Assembly: GCA_009692985.1 (NCBI GenBank) | Contig: SHYF01000035.1 | Coordinates: 1 to 12,955, forward strand | Direction of reading: 5' to 3' | From: Dehalococcoidia bacterium | GTDB lineage: Bacteria; Chloroflexota; Dehalococcoidia; Lucifugimonadales; SHYF01 | DNA: 12,955 nt | Shown: positions 1 to 6,370 of the stretch, in pieces | How positions within the stretch are numbered: position 1 is the stretch's first letter | How the letters are laid out: each line of letters begins with the position of its first letter | The notes under the pieces: generated by a model | Seen by the model: the letters and a program-made list of their open reading frames with translations, nothing else | What the model was told of the DNA's origin: nothing | Databases searched by the model: none | Position numbers and translations under genes: made by a program

Positions 1-76
1 CTTCGTGGGCTCAGGGTAAACTCCGCGAAGAGTCTGGCGGGAGGTGGAGTTCTCCCCCTTTCCAGATTCTTCGGTC

Positions 77-95
77 GTCCCGATGCAATCGGGAC
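77..95. repeat. Short perfect palindrome in non-coding DNA
   Basis: GTCCCGAT and ATCGGGAC form a perfect 8-bp inverted repeat around a 3-base loop, followed by 'acttcc'. Similar CCCGA...TCGGGA palindromes occur at 10559-10576 and 10718-10735, and the last is also followed by 'acttcc' a few bases later. This looks like a dispersed REP-like unit. The rest of 1-169 shows no gene and no clear signal. Confidence 0.5.
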
Positions 96-169
96 TTCCT
101 CAGAATGACATGAATAAGTGTATGGGTTCATGGATTATAGCCAAAGGATTGACGTTCAACCCCCAGCCA

Positions 170-197
170 TTGACAGACACACTCCGAGGTGTAAAGT
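170..197 (+). promoter_or_regulatory. Probable sigma70-type promoter for the polyprenyl synthase gene
   Basis: A perfect -35 hexamer TTGACA (170-175) is followed after 16 bases by TAAAGT (192-197), which matches the -10 consensus at four of six positions. Transcription would start near 204 and leave a leader of about 48 bases before the ATG at 252. No other good promoter is seen upstream of the gene. The call rests on sequence match only. Confidence 0.5.
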
Positions 198-251
198 AGG
201 GATACTTGCAAGGCCGCATACTACGTTCCCAGGCGCTTCCCGCCTGACCGC

Positions 252-1307
252 ATGAGCACCAAGAACACACCACCCTTCACCGCTGGCTTTCCTACGTCGC
301 TGGCCAGGTACACCGATGCCTTGGAGGCAGCGCTTCGCTCCGCCGTTCCTCAAGACGATGTGCCGCTGCACACGTCGCTGCGGTATCACATGGGGTGGGC
401 AGACCCGCAGGGTGTACCCATAGCTGCGGCTGGAGGTAAAAGGCTGCGCCCCATCCTCTGCCTCATGACATGCGAAGCTGTGGGAGGGTCACTCCTGGAC
501 GCCATGCCCGCGGCTGTGGCCGTGGAACTGGTGCACAACTTCTCCCTGGTCCACGACGACATTCAGGACCGGGACAGGGAACGGCACCAGCGGCCAACCG
601 TGTGGACGTTATGGGGAGAACCCCAGGCCATGAGCGTCGGCAACGCCCTCTACGCCCTGGCGTGCAAGGCAATGCTAAACCTGGCCCACCGCCCTGTAGC
701 CATCCCTGTTGTACTTCAAGCCTTGGCAAAACTCATGAACAGCAGCCTGGCAATGCTTGAAGGCCAGTACCTTGACCTGGCGTTTGAACAAAGGGTGGAT
801 GTCACACCTCAAGAGTACCTGGATATGATCTCACTCAAAACAGGAGCGCTTATCGCCTGCGCCATGGAGATGGGCAGCCTTGTGGGTTCAGAAGACCCGT
901 CCACCGCATCCCTGTTCCTTCAGAGCGGCCTGCATATGGGACAGCTCTTCCAGCTACAGGACGATGTTCTCGGGATATGGGGAGATTCGGCCACTACAGG
1001 GAAACCGATGCATAGCGACATCCAGCGCAAGAAAAAGACATTCCCTGTGGTATACGCCTTCCAACATGCCACAGGCGCCGGCGCAATAACGCTGCACAGG
1101 TTGTATCAGAAGGAGCAACTGCACGGTGACGATGTCCGGCAGGTAGTGGAGGTGCTGGAGTCCACCGGCGCTCGCCAGGAGGCTCACCGGCGGGCCAGCA
1201 CGCTGGCAGACCAGGCACTGGAATCCCTGCGGCCTGCTGAGCTTGCCCCCCAGAGCCGCCGTGACCTGGAGGACCTGGTCTCTTTTCTTCTGTACCGGGA
1301 GCGATAG
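252..1307 (+). CDS. Polyprenyl (probably geranylgeranyl) diphosphate synthase
   Basis: This 351-residue all-trans isoprenyl diphosphate synthase condenses isopentenyl diphosphate onto an allylic primer in the cytoplasm to make quinone, carotenoid or lipid precursors. The family signatures are clear: GGKRLRP (61-67, substrate binding), the first Asp-rich motif DDIQD (102-106), SLKTG (194-198), FQLQDD (233-238) with the second Asp-rich region DDVLGIWGD (237-245), and GKPMHSDIQRKKKT (250-263). Phe97, five residues before the first Asp motif, resembles the chain-length residue of type I geranylgeranyl diphosphate synthases, so a C20 product is the best guess. An in-frame TAA at 192 leaves ATG 252 as the only reasonable start, although no clear Shine-Dalgarno site precedes it. 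The gene stands alone with its own promoter. Family is certain; chain length is inferred. Confidence 0.93.
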   Translation: MSTKNTPPFTAGFPTSLARYTDALEAALRSAVPQDDVPLHTSLRYHMGWADPQGVPIAAAGGKRLRPILCLMTCEAVGGSLLDAMPAAVAVELVHNFSLVHDDIQDRDRERHQRPTVWTLWGEPQAMSVGNALYALACKAMLNLAHRPVAIPVVLQALAKLMNSSLAMLEGQYLDLAFEQRVDVTPQEYLDMISLKTGALIACAMEMGSLVGSEDPSTASLFLQSGLHMGQLFQLQDDVLGIWGDSATTGKPMHSDIQRKKKTFPVVYAFQHATGAGAITLHRLYQKEQLHGDDVRQVVEVLESTGARQEAHRRASTLADQALESLRPAELAPQSRRDLEDLVSFLLYRER

Positions 1308-1583
1308 CCGGGTGATGAAAAACCTCTTCGACCATCTGCCTGGCCCCCTGCCTATTCGCTTCGCTCAGGGCTTCGGCTCACTCAGGGCAGGCTCCGGGGC
1401 ACCGTCCCTCTGGGACTCCTCTTGTTGAGCAGTGCGATAGGGGTCACGCTAGCCCGCAGCTTACTGTAACCTCATCGGAAAACTCATCCCAGAGGGAGTC
1501 AAGAGGGGGATGTCACCCTTTGGCCGGGGGATTGGTGGCACAGCCCCCAATCTAAGTTTCTTCACCCTCTACCGTCCCAGGCA

Positions 1584-1651
1584 GCTTTGTCTCAAAAGGC
1601 AGGAGGGTGCAGGGAACCTTGATTCCCGCTGGGGGTCTGGGGGTATCCCCC
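1584..1651. repeat. Dispersed G/C-rich repeat, copy 1
   Basis: By eye about 61 of 68 positions match 10639-10706 in the same orientation. The copy starts with GCTTTGTCTCAAAA and ends with TGGGGGTATCCCCC. It lies between the convergent polyprenyl synthase and aldo/keto reductase genes. The segment just upstream (CACCCTC, 1563-1569) can pair with GAGGGTG (1603-1609), as in copy 2, but the pairing is weaker here, which suggests this copy has decayed more. Confidence 0.75.
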
Positions 1652-1665
1652 CAAATTTCTTTCTT

Positions 1666-1698
1666 CCCCCCTCTCCCGCCCGAAGCGGGAGAGGGGGG
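1666..1698. terminator. Strong hairpin, probable bidirectional terminator or repeat
   Basis: CCCCCCTCTCCCGC (1666-1679) and GCGGGAGAGGGGGG (1685-1698) form a perfect 14-bp stem with a 5-base loop, 27 bases past the end of the aldo/keto reductase gene and between convergent genes. There is no long T-tract on either side, so it may instead be another palindromic repeat or a transcript-stabilising hairpin. Confidence 0.5.
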
Positions 1699-1725
1699 AC
1701 ACCGGGGGTGAGGGTCTTTAGTCGC

Positions 1726-2742
1726 CTACTCCCGGACCTCCGCTCCCTCCGACTCTTGACCTGGCTCGTAGTCTAGATAGAAATTGTTCTTGTAGAGGTC
1801 CTCGATGCGGGCGAGTTCTTCCTGCGTGAGGTTGGGGGTTTCTGGAGCTGCGGCGTACTCCATAAGCTCCTGCTCATTGGTGATGTTGGGCAACACCGCC
1901 ACAATGGTGGGCTGGGCCAGGGAGAACTTGATGGCCGCCTGCGCCAAAGTGCGGCCCGTGCCCTGGGCCAGAAACAACAGAGCCTTGCGCTTTTCTATGG
2001 CCTGAGCAAGCCACTGAGCGCGCCGTAGCGCCCTGTGGTCCCCAGGCGCAAAGCTGGGTGCTTCCGTGAACTTATCTGTGAGCACCTCTGAAGCGTGGGG
2101 CACCCTGGCCAGCAGGCCCGTGTTCTCCCCCGCAGCGATAGGGAAAAAGGCGCGGGCCGGGTCTTGCTCCAGCAGGCTGTAGATGACCTGTAGAGACGGG
2201 ACATGCCTCTCCTGCATGGCCGCAGCCCCCTCATCGAACCAGCCAATGTCCGGGCCCAGGGCTGCGCCGTAGTGCCGAATCTTGCCTTCCGCTACCAGTC
2301 GCTCCAGCAGTTCGAACAGGTCATCCTGCTGGATGACGGACAAGCGCGGGTTGTGGAGCTGGTACAGGTCTATGTAGTCGGTGTTCAGCCGGCGCAGGCT
2401 CTGCTCGCACGCCTGGCGCACGAACTGTGGGCTGAAGTTCTGGGGACGCTCACGGTGTCCTTCCCTGGCCTGATAGGTGTAGAAGTCGTACCCAAACTTG
2501 GTGCCTATGACTATCTCGTGGCGGCTCTGGGGAAAGGCCTTGGCCATGATGGTTTCCCCCAGGCCTTCGCCGTAGGTGTCGGCTGTGTCAAACAGATTGA
2601 TGCCCAGGTCAAAGGCTTTCCCGAGCAGGCGCACCCCTTCCTGCTCTGTGCTCTTGCCCCACCAGCCTGTGCTGACCGTCCAGACGCCAAAGGCAACCTC
2701 ACCAACCTCCATCTCAGTGCTTGCTACCCGTCGGTACTTCAC
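1726..2742 (-). CDS. Aldo/keto reductase
   Basis: This predicted 338-residue (beta/alpha)8-barrel NAD(P)H-dependent oxidoreductase reduces aldehydes or ketones; its substrate is unknown. The catalytic tetrad is visible: Asp52 and Tyr57 in FDTADTYGEG (51-60), Lys82 in IGTKFG (79-84), and His130 in YQLHNP (127-132). The C-terminal part has the usual family run of 'LAQAAIKFSLAQPTIVAVLPNITN', rich in the cofactor phosphate-binding pattern. I chose the GTG at 2742 because AAAGGAG (2749-2755) sits six bases upstream. The open frame extends to 2880, but the extra 46 residues have no family character and would overlap the divergent neighbour. A TATAAT on this strand at 2795-2800 fits a leader of about 45 bases. 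It is a single gene, divergent from the YIP1-like gene. Confidence 0.92.
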   Translation of the reverse strand: MKYRRVASTEMEVGEVAFGVWTVSTGWWGKSTEQEGVRLLGKAFDLGINLFDTADTYGEGLGETIMAKAFPQSRHEIVIGTKFGYDFYTYQAREGHRERPQNFSPQFVRQACEQSLRRLNTDYIDLYQLHNPRLSVIQQDDLFELLERLVAEGKIRHYGAALGPDIGWFDEGAAAMQERHVPSLQVIYSLLEQDPARAFFPIAAGENTGLLARVPHASEVLTDKFTEAPSFAPGDHRALRRAQWLAQAIEKRKALLFLAQGTGRTLAQAAIKFSLAQPTIVAVLPNITNEQELMEYAAAPETPNLTQEELARIEDLYKNNFYLDYEPGQESEGAEVRE

Positions 2743-2748
2743 TAAGGT

Positions 2749-2755
2749 CTCCTTT
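2749..2755 (-). promoter_or_regulatory. Ribosome binding site that fixes the GTG start of the reductase
   Basis: AAAGGAG is followed by six bases and then GTG (2742-2740). It decides in favour of the 338-residue form over longer forms starting further upstream. Confidence 0.8.
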
Positions 2756-2794
2756 GCTCCTTGGAATGCGCCGCATCCTATGGTGGGAGTAAAC

Positions 2795-2800
2795 ATTATA
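2795..2800 (-). promoter_or_regulatory. Probable -10 element for the aldo/keto reductase
   Basis: A perfect TATAAT is read on the minus strand. No convincing -35 is seen at 16-18 bases, so it may be weak or activator-dependent. The predicted start, near 2788, lies upstream of the chosen GTG and downstream of the longer open frame's first codon, which also supports the shorter protein. Confidence 0.45.
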
Positions 2801-2862
2801 CGTATAGCTGCCTCAGTCCGTCGAGGGCGTAGTCGTTGACACTCGCTCAGGCAAACGTCAAT

Positions 2863-3402
2863 ATGGTCGTGGCACTCCATGAGAGGGAAGGTGCATTGAT
2901 CGGACGAATGCTCCGGGCGGCGCGCTTTGACGCCCGGTTATACCAGGAACTTCAGGCCGACCCAACAGCTACTGTGCAGGCTTTGGCGGTAGTCCTGTTG
3001 AGCGGCCTCTCCCTTGGCATCGCCGGCGTCATAGGGTTTTACGGGCAGGAAGGCCTGGGTGCGCAATCGCTGGTCCTGACCAGGACCATCACCGCCGCTC
3101 TTGCCGGGTGGGTGGTGTTGAGTCTGCTTGGGCTTTTAGTGGGGCAGTTGCTGAATAAGCCAATCGCATTTCCAGCCCTGTTGCGCGCCATCGGATTTGC
3201 CAATGCGCCCGGACTCCTCTACATATTGATCATGATAGGGGGCACCATGGCGCTGCTGACAAACGCCGCCATCTTGCTCTGGACTCTGCTGGCCATGACT
3301 GTGGCGCTGCGTAATACGCTCCTGGTATCGCTGCTGCCCAGCTTCTTGCTTGCTGTCATCGGCACGGTCATTTACATAATTATGCGAAACATGACTGCAT
3401 AA
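2863..3402 (+). CDS. YIP1-like integral membrane protein
   Basis: This predicted 179-residue membrane protein has a short amphipathic N-terminus (RMLRAARFDARLYQELQADP, 15-34), then about four to five hydrophobic segments near 38-58, 71-95, 115-145 and 153-174. The pattern LLRAIGFANAPGLL (107-120) is typical of bacterial YIP1-domain proteins. Their function is unknown, so no role is assigned. The start is uncertain. A TTG at 2836 opens the frame but is part of a perfect TTGACA that could be a -35 box. ATG 2863 lacks a good ribosome site. TTG 2896 follows GAGAGGGAAGG and would give 168 residues beginning just before the family-like segment. I list the ATG as the middle choice. It is a single gene, divergent from the reductase and convergent with the response regulator. 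Confidence 0.8.
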   Translation: MVVALHEREGALIGRMLRAARFDARLYQELQADPTATVQALAVVLLSGLSLGIAGVIGFYGQEGLGAQSLVLTRTITAALAGWVVLSLLGLLVGQLLNKPIAFPALLRAIGFANAPGLLYILIMIGGTMALLTNAAILLWTLLAMTVALRNTLLVSLLPSFLLAVIGTVIYIIMRNMTA

Positions 3403-3516
3403 GCGTCACTTTGAAAGAGTTCCGATGTCCTGACCAAGCCGGGAGGACGACTGAAGAATAGAATAGAAAAACAGTAGGGAGCATGGCATCCGCGCCCCTA
3501 CCACCGGGGGTGGCCC

Positions 3517-4161
3517 CTAGTGGCCAAGACGGATCCTGACTGCGTAGGCCGCTGCTTGGCTACGGTTCGCTACGTGCAGCTTTTCCATTATGTTTCGCAG
3601 GTGTGTCTTGACTGTATTCTCAGATAGAATCAGCTTGGACGCTATCTCCTTGTTGGTCGCACCTTGCGAAACGAGTTCAAGCACCTCTTGCTCCCGGCGG
3701 CTCAGGTCGTTTGGAGCTTCGGAAGTTGGCTCAGGACTGACAGGAAGAGAGGTGAGCAGAGCGGTCGCCATTGCGGGAGACACCAGCACACCGCCTTCGG
3801 TAATGTGGAGCACTGCATTGTCCAGGGCGTCCGGCGTGGAGTTCTTGAGCAGGTAACCTTTGGCGCCGGCCGCCACGGCGGGAAAAAGGTCTTCCTCCTC
3901 TTCAGAGACTGTGAGTACCATGACATTAATGCTCGGCGTCAGGGATTGGAGCTGTCGGATCGCCTCTACGCCGCCCATGACTGGCATATTAAGGTCAATC
4001 ACCAGTACGTTGGGAGAGAGCTTTGTGGCAAGCTGAACAGCCTCTTGGCCATTGCTTGCTTCCCCGACAACCTCAAGCTCCGGGTAATGGTTCAAGGTGG
4101 CCACTACCCCTTGCCGAAACAACGGGTGATCATCCACAACCAGTACTCGAACTCGTTCCAT
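3517..4161 (-). CDS. NarL/LuxR-family two-component response regulator
   Basis: This 214-residue transcription factor has an N-terminal receiver domain (about 4-120) and a C-terminal LuxR-type helix-turn-helix (about 151-212). The receiver carries the acidic pocket Asp10-Asp11, the phospho-acceptor Asp56 (VIDLNMP), Thr84 and Lys106. The output domain shows the LuxR signature LSRREQEVLELVSQGATNKEIA and the recognition helix region SENTVKTHLRNIMEKL. The ATG at 4161 is preceded by AGGAGG with a 7-base spacer; 12 extra upstream codons in frame are rejected. The gene starts one base after the kinase stop codon (4163-4165), and its ribosome site lies inside the kinase gene, so translation is probably coupled. 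It should be phosphorylated by that kinase. Target genes cannot be read from the sequence. Confidence 0.95.
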   Translation of the reverse strand: MERVRVLVVDDHPLFRQGVVATLNHYPELEVVGEASNGQEAVQLATKLSPNVLVIDLNMPVMGGVEAIRQLQSLTPSINVMVLTVSEEEEDLFPAVAAGAKGYLLKNSTPDALDNAVLHITEGGVLVSPAMATALLTSLPVSPEPTSEAPNDLSRREQEVLELVSQGATNKEIASKLILSENTVKTHLRNIMEKLHVANRSQAAAYAVRIRLGH

Positions 4162-4162
4162 T

Positions 4163-5194
4163 TTATCGCCTCCTGTCCGGATGCGGGATGATAGCACGGA
4201 TTAGAGTGCCCTGACCTGGGAGAGAGGTGACGTTGAGCGATCCGCCCAGACCCTCAGTTCGCTCGCGCATCACTACCAGGCCGTGATGTCCTGAATCGCC
4301 TGTGGCCTTTTCATTATAGTCGAACCCTCTGCCATTATCCTGGATAATAATCTGGACGTTCTTCCTGTTCGCCGTCAGTTGCACCTGCGCTTGCGTTGCC
4401 TTGGAATGTCGCCGAACGTTCCTCAAAGCCTCTTGAACGATTCTGATGAGTTGGAAGTCCACGGGGGCTGGAAGCCGAATGTCAGGCGGGGTGGCCTGAA
4501 AATGAGTTTCGATCCCGCTCTGTTCGGCAAACGAGGTTGCATAGCTTTCCAAGACAGTGGTAGTAGGCCCGGTCTCGGCACTGAGCTGGTCCAGGGTATC
4601 GCGCACCTCCTGGTAGGTATCCTCCGTAGCCGCCAGTACCTCCTTGAGGGTTGACTGCGCTTCTTGAACCTTTCCATCTCCCATTAGCTTTGCTACCATC
4701 TCTGTTCTCATTCTCATGTAGCCCAGGGACTGGGCTAAGCCATCATGCAACTCCCGTCGTATCCTTCTCCGTTCCTCATCAACAGCCGTCACCTCGATAC
4801 GCTGGCGCAGGTGCAAATTGCTCCGATAGACCATGGTTGCGGTGAGAAACGCTGACATAACAAACAGGATGAGCCAGAATAACCGGTTCTCAAGAGTCAG
4901 GGAGGTGTATGGGGTGTTCCACCAGATGGCCGTCAGGTGAGCGAGGGTGACTGAGACGGCAGATATGGTTGTTAGGCCAAGCGAAAGGCGTTCCGTGAAC
5001 AGCAACGACGCTGTTATCAGTGGTGTCAAAGAGTACAGCAAGTAGGCACTGTCCAAACCTCCAGTGCCAAGCAAAATAGCTAGACAGATTATGAAGTCAA
5101 TCCAAAGGAGCACAAGGCCTGGTCTTCCGGAACGCCAGGCCCTTATTGGGCCGCCAACTTTCAGGATGGTGTACAACCCCATCAGGCCGAGCAT
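4163..5194 (-). CDS. NarL-type sensor histidine kinase (5' end displaced by a probable frameshift)
   Basis: The partner of the adjacent response regulator, this gene codes for at least 343 residues. Several hydrophobic segments (about 26-43, 50-66, 70-92, 103-122) precede the HisKA_3 dimerisation domain with phospho-acceptor His150 in RRELHDGLAQSLG (147-159). The HATPase domain follows, with an N-box QEALRNVRRHS (254-264), DNGRGF (286-291) and GLVVMRER (305-312). No PAS, GAF or HAMP domain is seen, so sensing is probably through the membrane part. The first in-frame ATG (5194) has no ribosome site and begins in the middle of a hydrophobic segment. A better N-terminus lies just upstream in another frame (5182-5328), so the intact protein would be about 390 residues. 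Kinase function is certain by motif; the integrity of the gene is doubtful. Confidence 0.88.
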   Translation of the reverse strand: MLGLMGLYTILKVGGPIRAWRSGRPGLVLLWIDFIICLAILLGTGGLDSAYLLYSLTPLITASLLFTERLSLGLTTISAVSVTLAHLTAIWWNTPYTSLTLENRLFWLILFVMSAFLTATMVYRSNLHLRQRIEVTAVDEERRRIRRELHDGLAQSLGYMRMRTEMVAKLMGDGKVQEAQSTLKEVLAATEDTYQEVRDTLDQLSAETGPTTTVLESYATSFAEQSGIETHFQATPPDIRLPAPVDFQLIRIVQEALRNVRRHSKATQAQVQLTANRKNVQIIIQDNGRGFDYNEKATGDSGHHGLVVMRERTEGLGGSLNVTSLPGQGTLIRAIIPHPDRRR

Positions 5195-5328
5195 ATGTAG
5201 GTCTGAGACGAGGGGCCTTCCTGACTGTTCAGTGGCAGCACCTGCGTAAGGATAACGGCAAGCCCGTACGAGACAAACCGATAAAGAGACAAGAATACCT
5301 GGGTGTCCCGTTCGTATCTGGTCAGCAT
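5182..5328 (-). pseudogene. Out-of-frame N-terminal segment of the sensor kinase
   Basis: A 48-codon frame opens with ATG at 5328 and reads MLTRYERDTQVFLSLYRFVS at its start, followed by a hydrophobic helix (YGLAVILTQVLPL, 21-33). It resembles the N-terminus of five- or six-helix NarL-type kinases. It ends at TGA 5184-5182, overlapping the kinase ATG at 5194 in a different frame. Joining the frames near 5190-5200 gives a smooth protein entering LGLMGLYTILK. The simplest reading is a single-base indel, either a real mutation or an assembly or read error. Programmed frameshifting is possible but no slippery site is obvious. No strong Shine-Dalgarno site precedes ATG 5328. Confidence 0.65.
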
Positions 5329-5397
5329 TGGGGCACTGTCAAAAGCACGTTGTCTATTATGCCTGTCCTATGGACACACATGGCCGTTGCCGACGCC

Positions 5398-5427
5398 ATA
5401 ATATATCTGTTCGGTTCCTGCGGGCAA
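5398..5427 (-). promoter_or_regulatory. Possible promoter for the kinase/regulator operon
   Basis: On the minus strand TTGCCC (5427-5422) and TATTAT (5403-5398) are 18 bases apart, matching the -35 and -10 consensus at four and five of six positions. They lie just after the end of the upstream hydrolase gene and about 70 bases before ATG 5328. This suggests the operon has its own promoter. Confidence 0.35.
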
Positions 5428-5436
5428 GTCTAAACT

Positions 5437-6165
5437 CTAGCCGGCGATTATCCCTTGCTCCCGGCAGAACTCCACAACCAAGGCTTGGAGCTTCTGGGGC
5501 TGATGGCGGAATACACCCGGCCCTGAGTCCTCGAATAGCTCCAAGCGATTGTTTGGCAGGTGCCGAGACATGATGGCGGCCCCGACATCCCGTCGGTCCA
5601 CGTTCCGTCCCACTCCAGACACAATGAGCACGGGACAGGCAATGTTTTTCAACCGTGGAGTCAACGGGTGTTCCCGCAGCCCCGCCACAGTACGGTTGGC
5701 GGCCACATAGGACTCTGGATCTCCAGCGCCGGCGTTGGGGTTATCTCGCTGCGCCTGGCTAGACTTGTAGTACTCCTCCGATCTGCGCAGACTGAGTTCG
5801 CTGGATGTGGAATCCAGGACCAGGGCGGCGCACTTGGCCGGATAGTCCAAGGCAAACTGCTGGGCCACGACTCCCCCAAATAAGGCCCCCACAACCACGA
5901 CTCGCTCTATTTCCAAGCCATCGATAAGCCTGGCCATGTCCAAGGCGTACAGGGGCAGCGAGTACTTGGCCGCCTTGGGGGACTGTCCCATTCCACGGTG
6001 GTGCCAGGTCAAGGCCCGGCCAAAATGCTCTCTCCAGAAGTCGATCCCCTGGACGAAGTTGTCGGCCATGTTCGTACTTAGACCATGACAGAAGACCAGG
6101 GCCAGTGGCCCCTGTCCTGCCTCTTCATAGTGAATGACTACATCGCCCAGGTTCATTTCAGGCAT
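5437..6165 (-). CDS. Alpha/beta hydrolase-fold protein, probably catalytically dead
   Basis: This 242-residue protein has the alpha/beta hydrolase fold: an oxyanion-type strand and loop VFCHGLS (24-30), WHHRGMGQSP (54-63), a nucleophile-elbow strand VVVVGALFGG (89-98) and the late strand CPVLIVSG (177-184). The elbow reads G-A-L-F-G, with Leu95 where the catalytic Ser, Cys or Asp belongs. The usual G-H-G near the C-terminus reads G-P-G (215-217), and the acid position after IVSG reads GVGRNVD rather than GxxD. All three triad positions therefore seem lost while the fold is kept, which suggests a non-enzymatic or changed role. The ATG at 6165 follows GGAGG with five bases between; an in-frame TTG at 6177 overlaps that ribosome site and is rejected. 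Fold is certain, function unknown. Confidence 0.88.
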   Translation of the reverse strand: MPEMNLGDVVIHYEEAGQGPLALVFCHGLSTNMADNFVQGIDFWREHFGRALTWHHRGMGQSPKAAKYSLPLYALDMARLIDGLEIERVVVVGALFGGVVAQQFALDYPAKCAALVLDSTSSELSLRRSEEYYKSSQAQRDNPNAGAGDPESYVAANRTVAGLREHPLTPRLKNIACPVLIVSGVGRNVDRRDVGAAIMSRHLPNNRLELFEDSGPGVFRHQPQKLQALVVEFCREQGIIAG

Positions 6166-6221
6166 GGTTTCCTCCAATCATGAGGGCGGCTCTCAGGGTG
6201 ATGCTACACCAGGGCTGTCAT

Positions 6222-6244
6222 CTAAAACAGACCCACGAGGGTCT
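6222..6244 (-). terminator. Possible terminator after typA
   Basis: On the minus strand AGACCC, a 4-base loop and GGGTCT form a perfect 6-bp stem (6244-6229), followed by GTTTTAG (6228-6222). It lies about 125 bases past the typA stop codon and before the hydrolase gene, so it could separate the two units. The stem is short and the T-tract imperfect. Confidence 0.35.
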
Positions 6245-6370
6245 TTCTACCAACAAGTTGGCTTTCCCAATGGTAACAAAATGGCGCGCTGAGGTTATTT
6301 CTCTGGGAAGGATCAGCTTGCCGGTGGTGGAAACATTAACCAGCCACAAACAGTGGCAAGGCGATTGCCG

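Larger units (their letters stand above)
1308..1725. other. Non-coding, repeat-rich spacer between convergent genes
   Basis: No credible gene is present in these 418 bases. The spacer holds an 11-base element TCCCTCTGGGA (1405-1415) whose reverse complement recurs at 1487-1497, a GATTGG/CCAATC dyad near 1530-1555, one copy of a G/C-rich repeat (1584-1651), and a 14-bp hairpin (1666-1698). Stretches such as 'cttcgctcaggg' followed by 'cttcggctcactcaggg' (about 1359-1387) look like degenerate tandem repeat units. Confidence 0.6.

Noticed and set aside
1584..1652. Possible G-quadruplex in the GGGGG-rich repeat
   Set aside because: Only two long G-runs are adjacent, and they are followed by a C-run that pairs with them; a hairpin explains the pattern better.
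2203..2745. 180-codon open frame on + opposite the aldo/keto reductase
   Set aside because: It is fully antisense to a gene with a complete catalytic tetrad and a strong ribosome site; its product shows no family character.
2743..2880. 46-residue N-terminal extension of the aldo/keto reductase
   Set aside because: The extension is not family-like, runs over the divergent promoter area, and a strong Shine-Dalgarno site supports GTG 2742.
3494..3520. Dyads around CCACC/GGTGG at the end of the response regulator as a terminator
   Set aside because: The stem is only 5 bp and no T-run follows directly; a T-rich stretch further on (about 3458-3474) is too far away to make a convincing intrinsic terminator.
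3664..4191. 175-codon open frame on + opposite the response regulator
   Set aside because: It is a shadow of a clear receiver/LuxR gene in a GC-rich genome.
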